From the NCBI GenBank assembly GCA_027335345.1, contig DAHWOF010000033.1:1-64000 (forward strand): 64,000 bases of DNA, read 5' to 3'. Origin of the DNA: Granulicella sp. GTDB taxonomy: Bacteria > Acidobacteriota > Terriglobia > Terriglobales > Acidobacteriaceae. The position numbers were made by a program, and so were the translations under genes. Every line of letters starts with the position of its first letter. Position 1 is the stretch's first letter. Positions 19,122 through 28,992 of the stretch are shown here, piece after piece. The notes under the pieces are model-generated. The model did no database searches. It was not told the origin of the DNA and saw nothing but the letters and a program-made list of their open reading frames with translations.

Positions 19122-21752
19122 GTGGCGGTTCAGCTCTCCACTCCCGTAAAATTCGTCCGGCGCATCGGCGAGCGCGTTGCCGTGGGTCTCTCTGAACGAG
19201 GCATCACCACCGTCGAAGATCTTCTCTATCACCTTCCCTTCCGCTACGAAGACCGTCTCCATCCCAAACCACTTTCGCTCTACCGCCCCGGGGAGATGGC
19301 CTCTCTGACCGGCGAGGTGCGGGGAACCGTTCTGCTCCGCACTCGCTCCGGTCCCATCTTCGAGATGACGGTGGGCATCACGCCTCCCACCCGTCAATCT
19401 CATGATCAAGGTCTGGATAAAGGCCCCTTTGGGAGTCCAGCCCAAGGCCCGCAGGGCGCGGATCCAGGGCTGGCCGGACTGGTGCAACCTCCGCCCGTCC
19501 AGACGAGCCTTTCGCCCGGCGTCCCTTTGGCCCCAGTGGAGACGGTGAAGTGCCTGTGGTTCCACGGCGCCTATCTCAAGGACAAGTTTCGTCCCGGCCA
19601 GAGGATCGCACTCTACGGAAAGCTGGAGGCCAGCCGCAGCGGCAGCGCGTCGAATGCTTTTGGCTCCCCACGCTTCAAGCTGATCCAACCGGTCTTCGAG
19701 ATTCTGCCCGGAGGCGCACAGAGCGGAGATGGCAGCGGTGAGGACGCGGAGTTCACCTTGCTCGAGATGGGGCGCATCGTGCCCATCTACGAGTCCCTGG
19801 GAGGAACCACCCCCTGGGGCGCCAAGCTTACCTCACGCTGGCTGCGCCGCGTGATGTGGACCATCTTCAAAGACCTCATCGAGTCGCAGGAGGCTGACCT
19901 GGCCGCCGGCGCCGGCTCGGGGAAGCCAGGTTCGGAGGCACGGCCCTCCGCAGATACTCTGCCTGCATCGTTATGTCAGCGGCTCAACCTGCCCACCCGC
20001 ATGGACGCTCTGCGCAACCTGCACTTCCCTCCCGCCGACACCTCGATCACCGAACTCATGTCAGCGCGGACCCCGGCGCATCGCCGCCTGATCTTTGAAG
20101 AGTTCTTCTATCTCGAGCTGGGCCTGGAGCTCAAGCGGCGCCGGCTTCGACAACGCAGCGGCACTGCCTTTGCAACCAACGAGCAGGTTCGCGCAGCCCT
20201 GAAGCAGATCCTTCCCTTCAAACCCACCAGCGCACAGAAACGCGCGCTGGGCGAGATCGTCCAGGATATGCGCAGCGCCCAGCCCATGCGCCGTCTGCTG
20301 CAGGGGGACGTGGGGTCCGGCAAGACCATCGTCGCTTTGCAGGCCGCACTGGTCGCCATCGAGAACGGGTATCAAGTGGCGTTGATGGCTCCGACATCCA
20401 TCCTAGCCACCCAGCACTACCTCTATGCCCGGAAGCTTCTGGGCGACAAGATCTCTCCCCACCACGGGCGACGTTACCGCGTCGCCCTGCTCACCGGCTC
20501 GCTGGACGAACGCAGCAAGCGCGAAGCTAGCGGTGGCATCCTGCGGGGCGAGGTCGATCTGGCCATCGGCACCCACGCGCTGGTGCAGGATAGCGTCGAC
20601 TTTGCGCGCCTCGGCCTGGTGATCGTCGATGAACAACACCGTTTCGGCGTCCAGCAACGATTTCAACTGATCCGCAAGCCCGGCGCCGCAGCCTTGAACC
20701 CTCCCTCAAACCACCAACCGCCGCAACCGGGTTCCCTGCTGGACGCTGCGCCCCCGCAGGGGCCTCCGCTCGGTGAGCCCGACGTGCTGGTGATGACCGC
20801 GACCCCCATCCCCCGCACCCTGGCGCTTACCCTCTACGGCGACCTGGAGGCCAGCGTGATCGACGAGCTCCCTCCCGGACGCACGCCCATCGTCACCCGC
20901 CGCATCGCTGAAGAGCGATCCGAGCAGCTCTGGAGATTTGTTCGAAAGCAGGTCACCGCCGGCCGTCAGGCGTACATCGTCTATCCCATCATCGAAGGCG
21001 ACCGCGACGATGAGCCGCAACTGGACTTCGCCCTGGAAGTGGAAGAGGACACGCAGGGCAAGGCGAGCAGGCGCTCGGCCTCGGCCGGCAAACGATCCGG
21101 CTCTGAACGCTCCGCCAAACTCCGCTCGCAGCTCTCAACCAGGCTCCGATCCGCCGTCGAGATGCATCAGGAGCTGCAGCAGGGCCCTTTGGCTGGCCTG
21201 CGCCTCGGACTCCTCCACGGACGCATGTCTCCAGACGACAAAGAGGTGACCATGAATCGCTTCAAGCGCGGCGAATTGGAGGTTCTGGTCACTACGACGG
21301 TGATCGAGGTCGGCGTGGATGTTCCCAACGCTACCGTGATGGTGATCGAACACGCCGAGCGCTTTGGCCTGGCCCAACTGCATCAGCTCCGAGGACGGGT
21401 CGGCCGCGGCGATGCCCGCAGCTACTGCATCCTGGTTACCGGCGCCAACATCACGCCCGAGGCGGACGTCCGACTGAACGCCATGGTCCAAATTCAGGAC
21501 GGGTTCATCCTTGCAGAACAGGACCTCCAACAGCGTGGCCCTGGTGAGTTTTTTGGCACCCGTCAGGCCGGCCTGCCCGACCTTCGCGTCGCCAACCTGG
21601 CCCGCGACCAGGATCTGCTTGAACTCGCCCGCAAGGAGGCTAACCGCTTCGTGCAAAGCCCCGACCCCACCATCCCCCGCGAGCAGATCGAGGACGTTTG
21701 GTTTCGTCTCCAGCACCAGTGGCAGCGCCGCTACGGTTTGCTGGAAGCATGA
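19122..21752 (+). CDS. recG: ATP-dependent DNA helicase RecG
   Basis: GDVGSGKTIVALQAAL, VDEQHRFGVQQR, VLVMTATPIPRTLALTLYGDLEASVIDELPPGRTPI, FGLAQLHQLRGRVGRG, QRGPGEFFGTRQAG; GTG start. Confidence 0.95.
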   Translation: MAVQLSTPVKFVRRIGERVAVGLSERGITTVEDLLYHLPFRYEDRLHPKPLSLYRPGEMASLTGEVRGTVLLRTRSGPIFEMTVGITPPTRQSHDQGLDKGPFGSPAQGPQGADPGLAGLVQPPPVQTSLSPGVPLAPVETVKCLWFHGAYLKDKFRPGQRIALYGKLEASRSGSASNAFGSPRFKLIQPVFEILPGGAQSGDGSGEDAEFTLLEMGRIVPIYESLGGTTPWGAKLTSRWLRRVMWTIFKDLIESQEADLAAGAGSGKPGSEARPSADTLPASLCQRLNLPTRMDALRNLHFPPADTSITELMSARTPAHRRLIFEEFFYLELGLELKRRRLRQRSGTAFATNEQVRAALKQILPFKPTSAQKRALGEIVQDMRSAQPMRRLLQGDVGSGKTIVALQAALVAIENGYQVALMAPTSILATQHYLYARKLLGDKISPHHGRRYRVALLTGSLDERSKREASGGILRGEVDLAIGTHALVQDSVDFARLGLVIVDEQHRFGVQQRFQLIRKPGAAALNPPSNHQPPQPGSLLDAAPPQGPPLGEPDVLVMTATPIPRTLALTLYGDLEASVIDELPPGRTPIVTRRIAEERSEQLWRFVRKQVTAGRQAYIVYPIIEGDRDDEPQLDFALEVEEDTQGKASRRSASAGKRSGSERSAKLRSQLSTRLRSAVEMHQELQQGPLAGLRLGLLHGRMSPDDKEVTMNRFKRGELEVLVTTTVIEVGVDVPNATVMVIEHAERFGLAQLHQLRGRVGRGDARSYCILVTGANITPEADVRLNAMVQIQDGFILAEQDLQQRGPGEFFGTRQAGLPDLRVANLARDQDLLELARKEANRFVQSPDPTIPREQIEDVWFRLQHQWQRRYGLLEA

Positions 21753-21876
21753 GATCGCCGAGCGAGGCAAGGGAGACCGAAGATCCGGTACATTCCGTAA
21801 CTTTCCCGGATCGCAATGCAAAGCCCGCCCACCCCCGGAAACCTTGCAGGTTATCCTCCGCTGGGTGCGCTGCGCT

Positions 21877-22311
21877 TCAGCTCGCCATCGCGACCGGCTC
21901 TTCCAGCGGGGTCACTGGCTGTACCTGCTTCTTCGGCCCCCTCTTCCGGGCCACCAGAATCTTGATTCTATCCAGCAGCTCGGCCGGAGAACTTGCCCCC
22001 TTGGGGAGAAACGCGTCCGCCGCAGCGGCGCGGTCAAAGTTCGTAACCGTTCCCGAAACCAGCAGCCCGGGCAACCCTGGATGCACCTGCTTCGCCCGTC
22101 GAATCAAGTCATTTCCGTCCATCTGCGGCAGGAGCAGATCGGCGAGCAGAAGATCCACTGATCCCTGTGCGACCGTCTGAAGATACTCAAGAGCCTCCGC
22201 AGCCGTGCTGACCGCCACCACCCGGTAGCCGCGTGTCTCCAACAGGAACTTGCGTACCGAAAGCACCTGTTCGTTATCTTCCACACACAAGATCGTCTTC
22301 CGTGGTCTCAT
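21877..22311 (-). CDS. Response regulator receiver-domain protein (stand-alone)
   Basis: MRPRKTILCVEDNEQVLSVRKFLLETRGYRVVAVSTAAEALEYLQ...VDLLLADLLLPQMDGNDLIRRAKQ...FLPKG. Start moved to in-frame Met 52 of the track ORF. Confidence 0.88.
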   Translation of the reverse strand: MRPRKTILCVEDNEQVLSVRKFLLETRGYRVVAVSTAAEALEYLQTVAQGSVDLLLADLLLPQMDGNDLIRRAKQVHPGLPGLLVSGTVTNFDRAAAADAFLPKGASSPAELLDRIKILVARKRGPKKQVQPVTPLEEPVAMAS

Positions 22312-23073
22312 CGATTCTCCTCGCCGGTGGTCTTCGCGGCTTGCTGGTTCCAAGTTCAAGACAGACGGCGCTCTCCGTACGGAATCACGCCGAGCCCAAC
22401 AACCTCTCTGAAAAATCCGTTCAGCCATAAAGGATCCTTTGCGCCCTGAAGCGGCACATCGCATCCCCTCTCATCACCCTTCGTCCACTCCCAGCCTGAC
22501 GGAGCCGCTCCAAGCCCTGCGACCTCTCTCCAAACCTTGCGGGCCGGGCTCCGGTCGCGAGCTGCAACCTGCTGAACGCGCCGGCAGGGTTTTGGCAAAC
22601 GGACTTCCTCGGCCGCGTCCTGGACGCGAACCTTCCGTCGGCTGTGGAAGCTGTGGATCGCAGTGAAAAAGGCGCAAAACCCCTCTTTGCTGCTTCCCTG
22701 CCATCTTCCAGGCAGCGTCCATTTGCAGCTCGAATGGGCCAAGCTCCCAGGGAACTGAATGGTGGCGCGTGACAGCTCGGCGGACCCTGGAGCCCCTGCG
22801 GAGCGTGGCTCTGTTGAGCTTGTATCGCGCCGCAGAGGACAGCATGTGAGCCTTTGCCATCCCTCAAATTGTCCGAAAATCAGGCGAAAAATCTAACGTA
22901 CATCGAGCCTTCACTCGATGACGACTTGCTGAGCATACGAAGGTCCAACTGCCATGGCAACAGTGAATTTTTGGCGAAAATACAATGAGTTTGAACTGGC
23001 GCTTCCACCGCAATCGCACATTGCCCATGCTTGTTGGCCTTTGTGATTCCCCCACTGTGGAAAACCTCCGGCT

Positions 23074-24036
23074 TCAGGGCAGGAAAAGCCGTCCCTCTGC
23101 AACAGGAATAGTGCGCCCGGAGACTTCGACGGCGTGGACCCGGTCCCCTTGTTTGGCAGCGCGAACGACGATGCGGCTGGGACGCCGGATCTCTGCTCCC
23201 TGCTCAATCTCCACCGTCTGCTCCGACCGGGCCAGTCCGTGCTTCACTAGCCATGCGATGCAGCAACCCGCCGCCGATCCGGTCGCCGGATCCTCGCCCG
23301 AGTAGAACTGCATGCGCGCACGCCAGCGCGGATGCCCATCGGCCGGCTCATTTGGAGTTGAACCCAGCCGAACTCCGGGCGCCGCTTCCACCGGCGCGAT
23401 GCAGTAAAAGAAATGCGTCTCTCTGCCCGCCAGCCACGCCGCAGCCTGGCGGTGCGCCAGTTGCATTCTCTGCAAAGCTCCAAGAGAGCGCAGGAGAACA
23501 ATGCAGAAGGGCATTCCGGTAGAGACGGTCTGCGGCGCAAAACCGGAAGAGAGATCCTCCGCGCTGAGACCAATCAGGTTCGCTACCTCAGCCCGATCAT
23601 GAGTTGCCCCAAAGACCGGATCGTTTTGCAGCATGGTGGCCCGAAGACCGAGGACCCCATCTTCTTCCGGCGCAAAGCGCACGGGAACAGGCCCCACACG
23701 CAGCCGCAAGGTGACGGTCTCGGTCCCAACCTGGCGCAGCCGCGGATGATGGAGGCGCAGCCAGGCGGCCGTCCCCAGGGTCGGGTGACCGGCAAATGGC
23801 AGTTCCTCCTCGGTGGTGAAGATGCGCACTCGCACGCCATCTCGCGCCTCCATCTCCGGATCGCCCGGAATGATAAAGGTTGTTTCAGAGAGGCGCATCT
23901 CGCGCGCGATGGCCTGCATCTGCTGATCCGAGAGGGAACTGCCATCGTGAAAGACCGCCAGGGCGTTGCCCTCCAGAGGGCGTTCTGCAAAGACATCCAG
24001 CATCGAATAGTCCAGCACTCGCGACATGCCCTTCAT
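23074..24036 (-). CDS. PhzF family isomerase
   Basis: LDYSMLDVFAERPLEGNALAVFHDGSSLSDQQMQAIAREMRLSETTFI; LPFAGHPTLGTAAWL; GEDPATGSAAGC. Confidence 0.92.
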   Translation of the reverse strand: MKGMSRVLDYSMLDVFAERPLEGNALAVFHDGSSLSDQQMQAIAREMRLSETTFIIPGDPEMEARDGVRVRIFTTEEELPFAGHPTLGTAAWLRLHHPRLRQVGTETVTLRLRVGPVPVRFAPEEDGVLGLRATMLQNDPVFGATHDRAEVANLIGLSAEDLSSGFAPQTVSTGMPFCIVLLRSLGALQRMQLAHRQAAAWLAGRETHFFYCIAPVEAAPGVRLGSTPNEPADGHPRWRARMQFYSGEDPATGSAAGCCIAWLVKHGLARSEQTVEIEQGAEIRRPSRIVVRAAKQGDRVHAVEVSGRTIPVAEGRLFLP

Positions 24037-24256
24037 GCTACCTCGGATGGTGCTTCATCAGGTTGCGCCGTGAGGGCTGATTCTGCCCTCCGGAGTTGGC
24101 TGGCCAGGCTCTCTATCCCTGGCAGTTCTTCCCGACTGCAACAGTTCTGACATTTTCCCTGGCGCTCTGCCTGACTCTATGAAAACAGCGCAGAGTCTCC
24201 TAAACTAAAGAGAGAGCGGCGAATCGAAGAGCAGATGTCACCGGCGCAGGAGTCTG

Positions 24257-25543
24257 ATGACCTTGAAGTCCTCCCTTCCAATCGAAAACCTACAGGACGA
24301 AGCCGTACCAGCAGCCACGGCCGCGGCTCCCACCCCAGTCGAGGATGAGGAGATCTCTCTGCTCGACCTGCTGATTGTGCTTGCCGAGCGCAAGCGCACC
24401 ATCCTGTGGATCACGGGAACCTTTGCCGTTCTTTCGATCGTGATCTCCCTGCTCCTGCCGGTGAAGTACACAGCCAGCACCACCCTGCTCCCCCCAGAAA
24501 CCGGATCCTCGATGTCCTCCCTGCTGTCCTCCCAGTTGGGCAGTCTGGGCGGAATGGCGGCCATGGCGGGCGGAAGTCTGGGCCTGAAGAATCCCAATGA
24601 CCAATACGTTGCGATGCTGCGCAGCCAAACCGTGGAAGACGCCATGGTGAAGCGATTCGGCCTGATGCAGGAGTACCACGCCCACTATCTCTCCGTCGCT
24701 CGGAAAGATTTTGAAGGGAATGTCACTGTCGACGGCGACGGCAAAGACGGACTGATCCACATCTCCGTGGAGGATCACAACCCGGTCAAAGCAGCCGCCA
24801 TGGCCAACGGCTATGTCAATGCTTACCGCGACCTCTCAAAGAATCTGGCCATCTCCGAAGCCTCGCGACGCCGGCTTTTCTTCCAGCAGGAGGTGGACAA
24901 GGCCAGGACCAACCTGGCCGATGCCGAGATCGCCCTGGAACAGACGGAGCAGAAGACTGGAATTATCGCTCCGGATAGCCAGGAACGAGCGTTGATCGAT
25001 TCAGCAGCAACCCTGCGCGCCCAGATCACCGCTCTCGATGTACAGATTCAGGGGATGCAAACCTATGCCACCGGGGAGAACGCGCAGTTGATCCAGGCCC
25101 AGCAGGAGCTCGCCGGTCTGCGAGATCAGCTCGAAAAACTGAGCGGCTCCGGAAATGTCACATCCAAAACATCTACAGACGAGTTTCTCCTGCCCAGGGG
25201 AACAATTCCCAAGGCAGGCATGGAGTACATCCGCAGGCTTCGGGACGTAACCTACTACGAGACGATTCTGGACATCCTGGCCAGGCAGTTTGAGATGGCC
25301 AAGTTGGATGAGGCCAAAGAGGGTGCGCTGATCCAGGTTGTAGACCCGGCCATCGTCCCAGACCGGAAGTCGTTTCCAAAACGAGCCCTGATCGTCATCG
25401 GGTCGACTGTGCTGGGCTTCTTCCTCGGGACCTTCCTGGCGTTGCTCCAGGCGGCACTCCAAAGGCTCCGGAGTGACCCGGAGACAAGCATCAAACTGGT
25501 TTTGCTCAGGCGTGCGTTAGCCGTAAAGCCGGCAAAGGCATAA
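24257..25543 (+). CDS. Wzz/GNVR-type polysaccharide chain-length determinant protein
   Basis: EEISLLDLLIVLAERKRTILWITGTFAVLSIVISLLLPVKYTASTTLLPP; coiled-coil middle; C-terminal TM with VDPAIVPDRKSFPKRALIVIGSTVLGFFLG. Confidence 0.88.
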   Translation: MTLKSSLPIENLQDEAVPAATAAAPTPVEDEEISLLDLLIVLAERKRTILWITGTFAVLSIVISLLLPVKYTASTTLLPPETGSSMSSLLSSQLGSLGGMAAMAGGSLGLKNPNDQYVAMLRSQTVEDAMVKRFGLMQEYHAHYLSVARKDFEGNVTVDGDGKDGLIHISVEDHNPVKAAAMANGYVNAYRDLSKNLAISEASRRRLFFQQEVDKARTNLADAEIALEQTEQKTGIIAPDSQERALIDSAATLRAQITALDVQIQGMQTYATGENAQLIQAQQELAGLRDQLEKLSGSGNVTSKTSTDEFLLPRGTIPKAGMEYIRRLRDVTYYETILDILARQFEMAKLDEAKEGALIQVVDPAIVPDRKSFPKRALIVIGSTVLGFFLGTFLALLQAALQRLRSDPETSIKLVLLRRALAVKPAKA

Positions 25544-25626
25544 AGCCGACGCTGAGACGCCCTTGGGTGATTCGTCGCTGGGAGTCCTCGCAGTCCGCGT
25601 GGAGTGCGGCGCGTACGGTATCGGAG

Positions 25627-25647
25627 GCGGGCATAACCGATGCCCGC
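25627..25647. terminator. GC-rich hairpin between convergent wzz-like gene and lgt
   Basis: GCGGGCAT-aaccg-ATGCCCGC perfect 8-bp stem; no U-tract. Confidence 0.4.
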
Positions 25648-25650
25648 GCC

Positions 25651-26553
25651 CTACGAGGCAGTCTGAACGTCCTTGGTCATCTTCCGCAGGGGTTCAGTGA
25701 CAACTCCCTCATTCCGGCGAGTCAGTAACATCATGACCACGCCACAGAGCATGCTTCCCAGAGCGGCCATCTGGGCGTTGGTGAGCGTGTGATGAAAGTA
25801 GAGTTTGGGATTGATGCGGACGAACTCTACCAGGAAGCGGCCGATGCCGCTCAAGAGCAAGTACTCACCGGTGAGAAATCCCAAAGGCAGGGACTTGCTC
25901 TTCGATCCGCGTCTCCAGAGCCACCACGCCAGCGCCAGCGAGAAAAGCAGCTCGTAGATGGGAGTGGGCTGCACCGCGGCGGTGGGAGGGTTGGGCAGAA
26001 CCAGCGCCCGAGTGTACCGGGTGAGGCCGTTGGCCATATGAACGCCCCAAGGCAGCGTGGTGTTGATTCCGTAGTCTCCATCGCCGGAAAGCAGACAGCC
26101 GAGACGACCCACGCCGTATCCGACCGCTGCGGCAGGTGCGGCAAGGTCCAGCATGCGCAGGGCGGCGCGGCCACCCGTAAGGCCGTTGGGCTTGCTATGA
26201 ATACCCTGATACATCAGCATGGTGATAGCCGCAAGCAGTCCGCCGTACCACGCGAAGCCGGCTTGAAACCAGTGCAGAAAACTGAAGAGGACCTCGCTGG
26301 GATGACGCAGGCCGGGAGCGAGGATCTCGCGCCAGGCGCCGATCAGATCAGGGATGTCCTGCAACTCATGCCAGAGCTTGGCGCCGATGATTCCGAACAG
26401 CACAACCATGGTCACGATGTTGATGGCGTCAGCGTCGGCCTGATTCCGTACGAAGTTGTTGTGGAGCACCAGAACGCTGCAAACGGCCGCCAGCCAAAGC
26501 ATCAGGCCGAAGGTTCCGATATGAGCAAAACCGAGATTTATATAGGGATACAT
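25651..26553 (-). CDS. lgt: Prolipoprotein diacylglyceryl transferase
   Basis: WYGGLLAAITMLMYQ, GYGVGRLGCLLSGDGDYGINTTLPWGVHM, HPTPIYE-like QPTPIYELLFSLAL, GIGRFLVEFVRINP. Confidence 0.9.
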   Translation of the reverse strand: MYPYINLGFAHIGTFGLMLWLAAVCSVLVLHNNFVRNQADADAINIVTMVVLFGIIGAKLWHELQDIPDLIGAWREILAPGLRHPSEVLFSFLHWFQAGFAWYGGLLAAITMLMYQGIHSKPNGLTGGRAALRMLDLAAPAAAVGYGVGRLGCLLSGDGDYGINTTLPWGVHMANGLTRYTRALVLPNPPTAAVQPTPIYELLFSLALAWWLWRRGSKSKSLPLGFLTGEYLLLSGIGRFLVEFVRINPKLYFHHTLTNAQMAALGSMLCGVVMMLLTRRNEGVVTEPLRKMTKDVQTAS

Positions 26554-26781
26554 GCAGATTCCAGTATAGCGGCGGCCGCGCGCCCCCTGAGCATCTCAGC
26601 GGAAAGTTCCCGCAGCTCCTCGACCCGTTCGGCGAATCCGCTCCGCCAAGCGCCCATGCATCCCCAATGGAAGACGGGGCGCCAGTGGAAGGGCCCTGCG
26701 GAGAGCGTCCGGGCCGGTAGAGAACCTCCCCATATGGCGCGAGGACGACGCGCTTGCTCTCACGCCCCCCGCGAAACGCAA

Positions 26782-26893
26782 TAGCATTTTCAGTGTAGGG
26801 GTAGACAGATGCCCCGGCCTCGATGGGCGTCTTCCCCAATGAAAACGTTACTGAAAGCCCTCTTCTGGGCGCCCACCAGCACTGAAAATGCTA
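26782..26893. repeat. Dispersed TIR-bearing repeat, copy R1 (MITE-like, 112 bp)
   Basis: Perfect 14-bp inverted termini TAGCATTTTCAGTG ... CACTGAAAATGCTA; internal CGATGGGCGTCTTCCCCAATGAAAACG shared with R2-R4. Confidence 0.7.
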
Positions 26894-27058
26894 AAGCGCC
26901 GCTGTGTCAAGGGAAAGCGCGCCCAGGATGAAGAGTATCGAGAGAAATTCCTTGAACGATCTGCGAGGATGAGAAACAGGTCTGGTACGGGTTTTCCTCA
27001 TCCAGAGGCAGTCGATCTTTCTTTATTCAATCTGCCGCTATCGCGTAACCTTGAGGTT

Positions 27059-27625
27059 ATGGTCATAACAGTTCCTGCTTTTGTTCCTCCCGAGGATATG
27101 GATGTTCTGCTCACCGCGGAGCAGATCGCCGAACGCGTCAAGGCCGTTGGCAATCAAATCTCAGAGGACTACACGGGGCAGTCGATCGTGCTGATCGGCG
27201 TGCTGAAGGGAGCGGCGATCTTTCTGGCCGATCTGGCGCGTTCGATCAAGGTGGACAATACATTTGACTTCGTGGCGGTGTCCAGCTACGGCAGGGCGCG
27301 GGTAACTTCCGGCGCTGTGAAGATGATCAAGGACATTGACAACCCCATCGAAGGGCGGCACGTAATCCTGGTCGAGGATATCCTTGACACCGGTCTGACG
27401 CTGAGCTATCTGCGTGGGCTGATGCTGCAGCATCGTCCGGCGTCGCTCAAGATCGCCACCTGTCTGGATAAGCCCGAGCGGCGCCTGGTGCCCATCGAAG
27501 CCGATTACGCCTGCTTCAAGATCCCCAACGAGTTTGTGATCGGTTATGGAATGGACTATGCCGAGCGCTACCGCGGCGTGCCGGATATTCGGATCTACCC
27601 GGACAACCCACCTCCAGGACATTGA
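27059..27625 (+). CDS. hpt: Hypoxanthine phosphoribosyltransferase
   Basis: VLIGVLKGAAIFLADLARSIK; VILVEDILDTGLTLSYL; FVIGYGMDYAERYRGVPDIRIY. Start moved downstream of the track ORF start, which lies in repeat R1. Confidence 0.92.
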   Translation: MVITVPAFVPPEDMDVLLTAEQIAERVKAVGNQISEDYTGQSIVLIGVLKGAAIFLADLARSIKVDNTFDFVAVSSYGRARVTSGAVKMIKDIDNPIEGRHVILVEDILDTGLTLSYLRGLMLQHRPASLKIATCLDKPERRLVPIEADYACFKIPNEFVIGYGMDYAERYRGVPDIRIYPDNPPPGH

Positions 27626-27681
27626 CCGGCATCTCCGGGGACAGAGCATGGAAGAGTTCGCCGATTGAGTAAACTAACAGC

Positions 27682-28992
27682 ATGAGTTCCCTGCTGCACT
27701 CCTCCAACAGTTCCACGGTGATCGTCTCTCCCGCGCGCGGTTTTCGCGGCTCGGTGACGCTTCCGGGCGATAAGTCCATCTCCCATCGCTATGCCATGTT
27801 GGCGGGCTTTGCCGCAGGAACGTCGCGGCTCACGAACTTTTCCACCGGTGCCGATCCGCACAGCTCGCTGGGCTGCATGCGCGCGATGGGAGCCAGGATC
27901 GAGACGGTTGGCAAAACGATCGAGGTGACCGGGACCGGTGGCCGTCTGCACCATCCGAACAGAGACCTGGACTGCGGCAACTCTGGCTCGACGATGCGTA
28001 TGCTCGCAGGGCTGGTGGCGGCGCAGAAGGGATCCTTCCGCTTCGTCGGAGATGAGTCGCTGACGGTTCGTCCCATGGAGCGCATCCGCAAACCCCTGGA
28101 GCAGATGGGAGCAAAGATCGAGTTGACCGATGGTCACGCGCCGATGGTAGTGCATGGCGGCGAACTGACTGGGATCGACTTTGAGACGCCGATTGCCAGC
28201 GCGCAGGTGAAGACCGCCGTGCTTTTTGCGGGATTGCAGGCGCGAGGCGTCACTTCCATTGCCGAGCGGGTGCGGACGCGAGACCACAGCGAGCACGCCC
28301 TGCGTGCCTTTGGAGCGACGCTGGAGCGCCAGAATGGCCGGCTTTCCATCGCCGGCGGACAAAAGCTGACAGCCATCGACGCTACGGTGCCAGGCGACAT
28401 GTCCTCGGCCGCATTCTTTCTCTGTGCGGCGCTGCTCTTTGAGGACTCCAATCTGGTTCTGGATGCGCTGGGAATGAACCCTACCCGGGCGGCGATGCTG
28501 GATGTGATCTCGGCGATGGGCGGAACTATCAAGGTGCTGGACGTGCAAGAGACCCATGGGGAGATGGCCGGGACCATCCAGGTAAACCGAGGTCGCGCTC
28601 TGCTTGGCATTGACATCGCCGGAGAACAGGCGGCCCAGTTGATCGATGAACTCCCGGTGATTGCTGCGATTGCGCCGTATACCCAGGGAGGCGTGCGAAT
28701 CCGCGACGCCAGAGAACTCCGAGTGAAGGAGAGCGACCGCATTGCGCTGGTGGTGAAGAATCTGCGGGCCATGGGCGCTGAGGTGGCCGAACTCGAAGAC
28801 GGGATGGATATTCCCGGAGGACAGCGGCTGCGCGGCGGGGTCATCGACTCTGGATTGGACCACCGCATCGCCATGGCGTTCTCCATAGCCGCCCTACGGG
28901 CCGAAGGAGAGACGGAGATTCGTGGCGCGGAGGCAGCCAGCATCTCATTCCCGGAGTTCTTTGTCTGGCTGAATGAGCTGGCCCTACGCTAA
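27682..28992 (+). CDS. aroA: 3-phosphoshikimate 1-carboxyvinyltransferase (EPSP synthase)
   Basis: GSVTLPGDKSISHRYAMLA; DCGNSGSTMRMLAG; VPGDMSSAAFFLCAALL; RVKESDRIALVVKNLRAMG; DHRIAMAFSIAAL. Confidence 0.95.
   Translation: MSSLLHSSNSSTVIVSPARGFRGSVTLPGDKSISHRYAMLAGFAAGTSRLTNFSTGADPHSSLGCMRAMGARIETVGKTIEVTGTGGRLHHPNRDLDCGNSGSTMRMLAGLVAAQKGSFRFVGDESLTVRPMERIRKPLEQMGAKIELTDGHAPMVVHGGELTGIDFETPIASAQVKTAVLFAGLQARGVTSIAERVRTRDHSEHALRAFGATLERQNGRLSIAGGQKLTAIDATVPGDMSSAAFFLCAALLFEDSNLVLDALGMNPTRAAMLDVISAMGGTIKVLDVQETHGEMAGTIQVNRGRALLGIDIAGEQAAQLIDELPVIAAIAPYTQGGVRIRDARELRVKESDRIALVVKNLRAMGAEVAELEDGMDIPGGQRLRGGVIDSGLDHRIAMAFSIAALRAEGETEIRGAEAASISFPEFFVWLNELALR

Noticed and set aside
26888-27058. N-terminal extension of hpt in the ORF track
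   Set aside because: Starts inside repeat R1 and has no HPRT similarity; Met at 27059 is a better start.
27595-28863. 422-aa minus-strand ORF
   Set aside because: Antisense to aroA, an unambiguous EPSP synthase.
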